The translations under genes were made by a program, and so were the position numbers. Of a stretch of DNA of 14,566 nucleotides, positions 1-4,838 are shown one piece after another; positions within the stretch are counted from its first letter, which is position 1; every line of letters begins with the position of its first letter. The notes beneath the pieces were generated by a model, which made no database searches, was not told the DNA's origin, and saw only the letters and a list, made by a program, of their open reading frames with translations. This stretch comes from an uncultured Eubacteriales bacterium. Lineage in GTDB: Bacteria; Bacillota; Clostridia; Oscillospirales; Acutalibacteraceae. The stretch covers positions 1 to 14,566 of the forward strand of contig ONXZ01000014.1 in assembly GCA_900321905.1 (NCBI GenBank). The letters run 5' to 3'.

Positions 1-976
1 GTTTACAGGTGCATTTTGCATAACGCTTCAGCGCAAAAAGGAACACAAAATATGCCACAACCGAGCATACGAGGAATATCAACTTAGGTACAAGATGCAC
101 TTCTTCCTCGCGCATAAATTCAAGCGACGCGGTTATGTTATTCATCGCAAAAATTATAAAAATGTGTATCACCATATAGAGCATACCGTCAAAGTTACCC
201 TCGCGGTCAATCAGGTTATCATACACAAAACCGTAACTCAAAAACAGTCCCACAACAATCAAAAACGCCATCAGCGAAAAGTAGATTGTGTTCCGGTTAA
301 AACTGCCGTCGCCTGTAAAGTACGACGCAAGCGCAATAATCATTTCTCCAAACGTAAATACCACGTACAGCATTGCGCGCTCCGTGAGGTGAGGAAAGTC
401 AATCTGTCCGCCGTCACTCTTGTGCCTGCCAACTGCTGTCAGCACAATGCCGCTGACTATTGCAAGTGCGGAAAATGAAACGGCAAGTTCAGGCACAGGT
501 ATTGCTGCAACAAACACAAACACCACTTCGGTAAACAGAGCAATGCACATACGCTTGATTATATCGCGGTTTGCGGCGTTATCTCCATGATTTTTCATCT
601 CAATAATATACTGCACGCCTATGTTAATCAGTATAAGTCCCCACGCAATGTGGTATTGCGACTGAAAGTCCGCCCAGTCTGTCCGCGTGCTTTGCCCTAT
701 AAAGTATAGCAAATACATATTTATAAACATAAATATATGTTCGCGCACTCCGTTTTTGCCAAACATATTTATGTAAAAGGTGGAAAAATTCCACACCTGT
801 ATTATTGCAAGCGTACACAGCGCGTATGATAAAAATGTGCGTGCGCTGACAAATCCGCCGTCAACATTTTGCAGTATCGCATTGTTTCTGCCTATAACAT
901 AAACAAATATCAGGTCGTAAATCAGTTCAATATATTCAACCTTTTTTTCTTTTTTGTCAATTAGTTCACCAATCAT
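1..976 (-). CDS. LtrA-family (low temperature requirement A) membrane protein, 3' end outside window
   Basis: The frame is open without a stop from the ATG at 976 down to base 2, giving 325 codons; the C-terminus lies beyond the left edge. The start has a GAGGTG ribosome site 5 bases upstream. The protein is strongly hydrophobic with about nine candidate membrane helices. Two signatures fit the bacterial LtrA family (PF06772): near the N-terminus VEYIELIYDLIFV (residues 13-25, like the family's VELFFDLVFV), and FPHLTER followed by FTFGEMIIALA (194-217, like the family's HLxERxxLxxIIxLGE). LtrA proteins are inner-membrane proteins named from a Listeria cold-growth phenotype; their biochemical activity is unknown. 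LtrA proteins are often 350-400 residues, so little is probably missing. The gene is transcribed away from the HMA gene. The family call is confident; function is not. Confidence 0.85.
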   Translation of the reverse strand, partial: MIGELIDKKEKKVEYIELIYDLIFVYVIGRNNAILQNVDGGFVSARTFLSYALCTLAIIQVWNFSTFYINMFGKNGVREHIFMFINMYLLYFIGQSTRTDWADFQSQYHIAWGLILINIGVQYIIEMKNHGDNAANRDIIKRMCIALFTEVVFVFVAAIPVPELAVSFSALAIVSGIVLTAVGRHKSDGGQIDFPHLTERAMLYVVFTFGEMIIALASYFTGDGSFNRNTIYFSLMAFLIVVGLFLSYGFVYDNLIDREGNFDGMLYMVIHIFIIFAMNNITASLEFMREEEVHLVPKLIFLVCSVVAYFVFLFALKRYAKCTCK

Positions 977-1003
977 TTTGCACCTCGGTTTGCGGTTTGC
1001 TAT

Positions 1004-1032
1004 ATTATATAACATTATTTCAATTAAATCAA
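1004..1032 (-). promoter_or_regulatory. Sigma-A-type promoter for the LtrA-family gene
   Basis: On the minus strand a TTGATT -35 (1027-1032) and a perfect TATAAT -10 (1004-1009) are separated by 17 bases, about 28 bases upstream of the start codon. It lies back to back with the plus-strand promoter at 1043-1071, so a regulator binding this interval could affect both genes. Confidence 0.65.
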
Positions 1033-1042
1033 CGGCGAGGTA

Positions 1043-1071
1043 TTGACAAGGCAAAAAGAGTGTGCTATACT
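1043..1071 (+). promoter_or_regulatory. Strong sigma-A-type promoter for the HMA gene
   Basis: A perfect TTGACA (1043-1048) and TATACT (1066-1071) are separated by 17 bases. The predicted start of transcription, near 1078, falls at the edge of the first GTTAGC palindrome, which is the usual position of a repressor operator. A second TATAAT at 1131-1136 directly follows the second palindrome but has no well-spaced -35. Confidence 0.75.
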
Positions 1072-1078
1072 TACGTTA

Positions 1079-1191
1079 AGTTAGCGGCGGCTAACTAATA
1101 TATTTGCCATCTTGGTTAGCGTTTGCTAACTATAATTTCCTTTCCTTATTCCTATTCCTATTCCACTAATAATTTAGTTAGCCGCGCTGAC
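1079..1191. promoter_or_regulatory. Three GTTAGC/GCTAAC palindromes, candidate metalloregulator operators
   Basis: Palindrome 1 (1079-1096) is AGTTAGC-GGCG-GCTAACT. Palindrome 2 (1115-1130) is GTTAGC-GTTT-GCTAAC with the same arms and the same 4-base spacer. Palindrome 3 (1177-1191) is GTTAGC-CGC-GCTGAC, with one changed arm base and a 3-base spacer. The arms resemble the TTAGGTTAG half-site of DtxR/IdeR-family iron repressors, and the downstream gene is a metal-binding protein, so metal-dependent repression is a reasonable inference. Because all three lie in the transcribed leader they could also act as RNA hairpins; conserved arms with changing loops fit either model. Confidence 0.6.
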
Positions 1192-1206
1192 GTGATAGGA
1201 GGCATT

Positions 1207-1455
1207 ATGAACAAGGTTACACTTAACATTGACGGTATGATGTGCGGTATGTGCGAGGCACATATAAACGATACGGTCAGGAAGATATACCCAAAGGCTA
1301 AAAAACTTTCGTCCTCGCACAAAAAGGGCGAAACCACTTTTATCCTTGACGGCGAGCCGGACGAAGCGAAACTCAAATCCGCCATTGCCGAAACGGGGTA
1401 CGAATTCAAAGGCATTAAAACAGAGCCGTATGTTAAAAAAGGTTTGTTCAGATAA
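1207..1455 (+). CDS. Small heavy-metal-associated (HMA) domain protein
   Basis: This 82-residue protein starts at the ATG at 1207, 4 bases after a perfect AGGAGG (1197-1202); an in-frame extension to 1123 would run through the operator and is not credible. It has an HMA ferredoxin-like fold signature: a first beta strand (VTLNIDG), then the MxCxxC metal loop at residues 11-16 (M11, C13, C16), and a C-terminal part with AIAETGYEFKGI as in CopZ/MerP-type domains. Family members bind soft metals, usually Cu(I), through the two cysteines and act as cytosolic chaperones or sensors. It is standalone: no P-type ATPase is adjacent. Its lysine-rich middle and KKGLFR tail differ from classic CopZ. The three palindromes upstream suggest metal-responsive control. 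The domain call is firm; the metal is unknown. Confidence 0.88.
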   Translation: MNKVTLNIDGMMCGMCEAHINDTVRKIYPKAKKLSSSHKKGETTFILDGEPDEAKLKSAIAETGYEFKGIKTEPYVKKGLFR

Positions 1456-1490
1456 AAAGTACAGCAGAATTTTCTGCTGTACTTTTTTAT
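1454..1490. terminator. Bidirectional intrinsic terminator between HMA and GH32 genes
   Basis: A near-perfect hairpin with arms AAAAAGTACAGCAGAA (1454-1469) and TTCTGCTGTACTTTTT (1472-1487) is followed by T residues on the plus strand. The A run at its left side gives a T tail when read from the minus strand. It lies exactly at the meeting point of the two convergent genes and overlaps the stop codons of both, so it probably serves both. Confidence 0.9.
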
Positions 1491-2971
1491 ACTATATAAT
1501 GCTTTAAAATGCGCACTTTAGGCGATTTACCGGTAATGCTAAGTCTGCGAGAATTACTGCCGCACAAGTTTTTTATGCAGGTAAAAACCAAGCCGTCATC
1601 TGCAAGTATTTCAACACTCATCCTGTCAACAATCAACATGACGTTGTGCGTGCCTTTTGCGGTGAGTGCAACTGAGTTATCCTCAAAACTTATTGTGTTT
1701 TTATCAGCGTTGATATATAGTTTTACACCGTCTATGTCAAGGGCGAAGTTGCCGTCAGATTCTATATAGGCAACGTATGACGCGCTGCTGATTTGATACT
1801 CGCCTGCGCCGCCCTCTTGCTCAAGTTCAAGTTTGCTTTCAATTTCACTGCAAAGCGACGCCTTCAGCCGCATTGTGCCGTCTTTTGCTGCGGTCAAACT
1901 CATTTCAAGCGGTACGCTCAACTGGCCGCAAAAGCATTGACTGTTTTTGGGGTTAATGTTTTCCCATGTAAGGCGCAATACTCTGTTGCCAATACCGGAA
2001 TACGACTGTCCCGCATAACTGCACCTGCTGTCAAGTTCCTGATAAAAACGCAGGGGCGGCTGTTCTGCAATAAAACCGTTTTTGTCAAAATGTCCTGTAA
2101 TATAGCAGTCAGAAGCGCCTGACAGCACCCATTTTTTGCAGTCGTTCATATAGTACAGGTCGGGACATTCAGTCTCACCCTCAATATGTATTGTCTGCAG
2201 ACTTTCCCAGTCCAAAAGATTATCAGACTTTAGCAGGCAATACTCATTGCCGTCAAGATATAACGCCATAACATATGCGTTCACCTCCGGCACAAAAACA
2301 ACTTTGGGGTCGCGGTTTTCGCCCCTTATATTAGGAACAATCGGATTGTTTTTGTATTTGGTAAAGTTTCTTCCGTCAGTTGAATACGCAAGGCACTGCG
2401 TAAACTTTGAGCCGTCTGCATAATCCGCAGATGTGTAGTAGAGCAGTAACGCATTTTTGCCAAGTCCGCTTACATTTTGAGTATCGCAAATCGCACTGCC
2501 AGAAAACATAGTTCCCTCGCTGTCAGGAAACAGTGCGTCACCGAGGTGTTCAAACTGTATAAAGTCCGTTGTAACGCTGTGGTGCCAGTGCATATTCCCC
2601 CAGGCGGTACCCAGCGGATTGTGCTGGCAAAAAATGTGATATTTGCCGTCTTTATATATCAGACCGTTAGGGTCGTTAATCCAGCCGTACGGCGCAGTGT
2701 AGTGCAGTTGCGGACGAAATCGCTGCGCGCTGTCTGTATAAGGCGACAGGCTGTCTGATTGACTTGAAAATATAAACTCTTCGCCGTCGCACAAAAAGCA
2801 AATGTTTTCGTCCTTGTATCTTTCAACATCAAGATAGTACGGCAGTCCGGATTCGCTGACTCTGATTAGCAGTTCAAACAGTTTTTCGCCATTGTCGTTT
2901 TTTGCGATAATATGTTTTTCGGGCGCGTTTTCATCTGTACAAACTACAAGGTAATTATTTGTAATAATCAT
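1487..2971 (-). CDS. Glycoside hydrolase family 32 beta-fructosidase (sucrose/fructan hydrolase)
   Basis: This 494-residue protein starts at the ATG at 2971, after a GAGGGG ribosome site. A longer open frame to 3250 would overlap the divergent promoter and gene and adds a low-complexity N-terminus, so it was rejected. All three GH32 acidic motifs are present: WINDPNG (97-103, nucleophile D100), RDP (220-222, transition-state D221) and ECP (268-270, acid/base E268), along with FSGSA (156-160) and SYAGQSYSG. The five-bladed propeller spans roughly 85-345, and a C-terminal beta-sandwich ends near residue 490. About 80 residues before WINDPNG are longer than in minimal invertases. There is no signal peptide, so it should act in the cytoplasm on imported sucrose, sucrose phosphate or short fructo-oligosaccharides. 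No transporter or fructokinase is adjacent. Substrate cannot be fixed from sequence. Confidence 0.95.
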   Translation of the reverse strand: MIITNNYLVVCTDENAPEKHIIAKNDNGEKLFELLIRVSESGLPYYLDVERYKDENICFLCDGEEFIFSSQSDSLSPYTDSAQRFRPQLHYTAPYGWINDPNGLIYKDGKYHIFCQHNPLGTAWGNMHWHHSVTTDFIQFEHLGDALFPDSEGTMFSGSAICDTQNVSGLGKNALLLYYTSADYADGSKFTQCLAYSTDGRNFTKYKNNPIVPNIRGENRDPKVVFVPEVNAYVMALYLDGNEYCLLKSDNLLDWESLQTIHIEGETECPDLYYMNDCKKWVLSGASDCYITGHFDKNGFIAEQPPLRFYQELDSRCSYAGQSYSGIGNRVLRLTWENINPKNSQCFCGQLSVPLEMSLTAAKDGTMRLKASLCSEIESKLELEQEGGAGEYQISSASYVAYIESDGNFALDIDGVKLYINADKNTISFEDNSVALTAKGTHNVMLIVDRMSVEILADDGLVFTCIKNLCGSNSRRLSITGKSPKVRILKHYIV

Positions 2972-2990
2972 ATGTATCCCCTCGTTACCT

Positions 2991-3019
2991 ATATTAAAAC
3001 AAGTTTTTAATAAATGCAA
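2991..3019 (-). promoter_or_regulatory. Candidate promoter for the GH32 gene
   Basis: On the minus strand, TTGCAT (3014-3019) and TAATAT (2991-2996) are separated by 17 bases. The -10 ends 19 bases before the start codon, leaving a very short leader. It is a moderate match, and no catabolite-repression (cre) box was recognised. Confidence 0.45.
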
Positions 3020-3030
3020 TGTTTTTGTGA

Positions 3031-3060
3031 TTGTACATTTTAGCCGCAGTGTGTTATAAT
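3031..3060 (+). promoter_or_regulatory. Extended -10 promoter for the peptidase-fold/ACT gene pair
   Basis: TTGTAC (3031-3036) and a perfect TATAAT (3055-3060) are separated by 18 bases, with the extended -10 TG at 3052-3053. Transcription should start near 3067, about 22 bases before the ATG at 3089. This argues against the upstream in-frame TTG/GTG codons being the real start. Confidence 0.65.
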
Positions 3061-3088
3061 TAACTGAATAACACTTTTGGTGAAAGCG

Positions 3089-3445
3089 ATGAATAATACT
3101 ATTAAGTACATACACGAGCCTACTGACCTGCAGTGCGGTCAGGCTGTGCTTGCAATGCTCACAGGCGTTGATGTTGCTCAGGTGGCGGCTGAACTCGAAA
3201 ACTCGCGTGAAACAACGCTTAAGGAAATGAAAACATTTCTTCGCTCGCACGGTTTATATATTTCAGACGAGAGAGTGCAGGCGCATTGCAAAAGCGACCT
3301 TCCGCCGATTTGCCTGCTGAGCCTTGAAACACCGCGTTGTTGGCACTGGTCGCTGTATTGCAGCGGCGTTTTTTACGACCCTGAGCATGGTGTAATGGAC
3401 GATTTTCCCGCATGTAACAGAAAATATTTTTGGGAGATAAAGTAA
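3089..3445 (+). CDS. Small C39/papain-like cysteine peptidase-fold protein
   Basis: This 118-residue protein starts at the ATG at 3089, with a weak GGTGAAAG ribosome site. Alternative in-frame TTG (3077) and GTG (3080) codons lack ribosome sites. The layout matches C39-like papain-fold proteins: a Cys motif QCGQAVLAML (15-24, C16), a short helical part with VDVAQVAAEL, then a His motif WHWSLY (85-90, H86) and YDPEHG (96-101, D97) as the likely third residue. The position six before the Cys, normally the oxyanion Gln, appears to be Glu (E10). There is no leader, transmembrane segment or ABC domain, so it is not a bacteriocin exporter. It ends 2 bases before the ACT-domain gene, so both are probably co-transcribed. 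The substrate is unknown and it may not be a protease. Confidence 0.6.
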   Translation: MNNTIKYIHEPTDLQCGQAVLAMLTGVDVAQVAAELENSRETTLKEMKTFLRSHGLYISDERVQAHCKSDLPPICLLSLETPRCWHWSLYCSGVFYDPEHGVMDDFPACNRKYFWEIK

Positions 3446-3447
3446 TT

Positions 3448-3813
3448 ATGGAACTCAAGAAACTGCCGTACAATCTGACCGTCTGCAAAGTTGCAGATGT
3501 TGCAAATATCAACACAAATGCAGATTTTTATTTTACCGCAAAAACAGACGAGGAAGTGTCGCTCGTCTGCAAAACAGAGGACGTTCCGTCCTGCACGCTT
3601 GAGCGTGAGGACGGGTGGAGGAGTTTTCGCATTCAGGGCGAACTCGATTTTTCGCTAATAGGAATTCTGTCCGATATTTCGGCTGTTCTGGCTGAAAATA
3701 AAATCGGCATTTTTGCCGTGTCAACATACAACACCGATTATATTCTTGTTAAAAATAAAGATTTTGAAAAAGCCTTGTCTGCGCTTGAAAAATCAGGTTA
3801 CAGCATTTTGTAA
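3448..3813 (+). CDS. ACT-domain protein (COG3603 type)
   Basis: This 121-residue protein starts at the ATG at 3448, 11 bases after GGGAG (3432-3436), which lies inside the end of the preceding gene. The sequence follows the pattern of a conserved family of tandem ACT-like proteins: an N-terminal FYFTAKTDEEVSLVC (27-41), DVPSCTLEREDGWRSFRI (45-62), the turn GELDFSLIGIL (64-74) and STYNTDYILV (92-101), ending in a helix. ACT domains bind amino acids or similar small ligands and regulate metabolic enzymes; related ACT pairs occur in arginine-sensing CASTOR proteins. No catalytic domain is fused, so a free-standing sensor or regulator is likely. The close spacing to the peptidase-fold gene suggests one transcript. 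The family is confident; ligand and partner are unknown. Confidence 0.85.
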   Translation: MELKKLPYNLTVCKVADVANINTNADFYFTAKTDEEVSLVCKTEDVPSCTLEREDGWRSFRIQGELDFSLIGILSDISAVLAENKIGIFAVSTYNTDYILVKNKDFEKALSALEKSGYSIL

Positions 3814-3826
3814 AATGTTTTATCGC

Positions 3827-3855
3827 TTGAAGTTATCTCTATAATGTATTATAAT
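3827..3855 (+). promoter_or_regulatory. Promoter for luxS
   Basis: TTGAAG (3827-3832) and a perfect TATAAT (3850-3855) are separated by 17 bases. The predicted leader of about 88 bases before luxS was examined for riboswitch-like structure, such as a SAM or SAH element. None was recognised; it is short and AT-rich. Confidence 0.65.
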
Positions 3856-3949
3856 TATAAAAGTCGTTTTAGTGATTGTTTACAGTGTAGTTTATGTAGC
3901 GTTTTGCATAAAGGCTTAAAAACAAGGATAATCAGCAAAGGAGAAACAA

Positions 3950-4474
3950 ATGGAATTAATACAGAGTTTTTCAGTAGACCACACACAGATTATACCCGGT
4001 ATTTTCACAAGCAGGGTGGACTGTCTGGGAGATTACAAAGTCACCACATATGATATCAGACTCAAAAAGCCTAACAGAGAGCCTGCGATTGATGTTGCGG
4101 CTATGCATTCACTTGAGCATATTATCGCAACGTTTTTGCGAAATGACCCCGAGTGGAAGGACGAAGTCGTTTACTGGGGTCCAATGGGATGCCTTACAGG
4201 ATTTTATATTATCCTCAAGGGTGACCGCGCTCCGCAGGAACTCTATGATATTATGCTTAAAGCGTTTAAGGCGGTTGACAGCGCGCAGGAAGTTCCGGGT
4301 GCAGCGCCCGTAAACTGCGGCAACTACCTTATGCACAACCTCGCAATGGCTAAGTGGTACGCAAAAGAGTTTGCCGATTATCTTGAGGAAAACGCAAACA
4401 ACAGCGCAATCTTTGAATATCCTAAAACCGAGCGCCTTGTAACAGATGACGGACAGAACTTTTTTGATTCATAA
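3950..4474 (+). CDS. luxS: S-ribosylhomocysteine lyase (AI-2 synthase)
   Basis: This 174-residue protein starts at the ATG at 3950, 6 bases after AAAGGAG (3937-3943). LuxS cleaves S-ribosylhomocysteine to homocysteine and DPD, the precursor of autoinducer-2, in the activated methyl cycle. The key features are all visible: VDHT near the N-terminus, HxxEH (H53, E56, H57), catalytic Cys in GPMGCLTGFY (C81) and NCGNYLMHNL, whose C123 is the third metal ligand. Length is typical. The gene stands alone under its own promoter; the usual partner genes (mtnN/pfs, metE, cysK) are not in the window. A relic of a surface-protein gene and then a hairpin terminator follow. Confidence 0.97.
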   Translation: MELIQSFSVDHTQIIPGIFTSRVDCLGDYKVTTYDIRLKKPNREPAIDVAAMHSLEHIIATFLRNDPEWKDEVVYWGPMGCLTGFYIILKGDRAPQELYDIMLKAFKAVDSAQEVPGAAPVNCGNYLMHNLAMAKWYAKEFADYLEENANNSAIFEYPKTERLVTDDGQNFFDS

Positions 4475-4509
4475 ACAACCCCAAGCGCGTTTATCAGAGA
4501 GGCAAAGCG

Positions 4510-4605
4510 ATGAAAAAGATTAAGGCAGTAGGCAAAGGCACCTGCACAATCTACATCTTTGCAAACAACGGTAAACTCAAATCGGTTAAAGTTACTGTTA
4601 AGTAA
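4510..4605 (+). pseudogene. 31-codon relic of a surface-protein C-terminus (Big_2-like module)
   Basis: An open frame of 31 codons reads KKIKAVGKGTC...TIYIFANNGK...SVKVTVK and stops at 4605. It matches the last 31 residues of the 918-residue surface protein downstream (KGTC, xIYIxxxNGK, KVKVTVK; roughly 60% identity by eye) and similarity continues at DNA level into the stop codon. Upstream in frame, similarity vanishes before the ATG, right after luxS. No good ribosome site precedes it. The best reading is the 3' remnant of a deleted paralogue that once lay between luxS and the present surface gene. A functional 31-residue peptide is possible but less likely. Confidence 0.65.
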
Positions 4606-4638
4606 TCTGATCTTAATATAAAGTTAATAACTTTTATT

Positions 4639-4670
4639 ATCGGGCGGGTAAAACCGCCCGATTTAATTTA
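4639..4670 (+). terminator. Intrinsic terminator after luxS and the relic
   Basis: A GC-rich hairpin with arms CGGGCGG (4641-4647) and CCGCCCG (4654-4660), extended by two A/T pairs, is followed by TTTAATTTA. It probably ends the luxS transcript and may originally have belonged to the deleted surface-protein gene. Confidence 0.8.
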
Positions 4671-4739
4671 TATTGCTGTGTTCGCACTCACTGCAAATTA
4701 AGCACCAAATAAAAAAAGTTTCCATTCTGTCAACTTCTA

Positions 4740-4768
4740 TTGACAAAATAATTTTAATGCAAGATAAT
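4740..4768 (+). promoter_or_regulatory. Promoter for the 918-residue surface protein
   Basis: A perfect TTGACA (4740-4745) and GATAAT (4763-4768) are separated by 17 bases, giving a leader of about 65 bases before the ATG at 4839. The leader holds the palindrome at 4786-4800. Confidence 0.7.
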
Positions 4769-4785
4769 AGACTTGATAAATTAGA

Positions 4786-4800
4786 CTATTCTCAGAATAG
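4786..4800. repeat. Short palindrome CTATTCT-C-AGAATAG in the surface-gene leader
   Basis: Two 7-base arms around a single central base lie about 10 bases downstream of the predicted transcription start. The symmetry suits a dimeric regulator better than an RNA hairpin, because the loop would be one base. No second copy was seen in front of the other surface genes here. Confidence 0.4.
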
Positions 4801-4838
4801 TGTTTATTAAAACAATACTGTTTAAAGGAGGAAAAATT

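Noticed and set aside
2972..3250. 93-residue N-terminal extension of the GH32 protein
   Set aside because: It crosses the GH32 promoter region and the divergent peptidase-fold gene, has no ribosome site, and the ATG at 2971 has GAGGGG upstream.
3862..3949. Possible SAM/SAH riboswitch in the luxS leader
   Set aside because: The leader is under 90 bases, AT-rich, and shows no stem arrangement matching known SAM or SAH classes.
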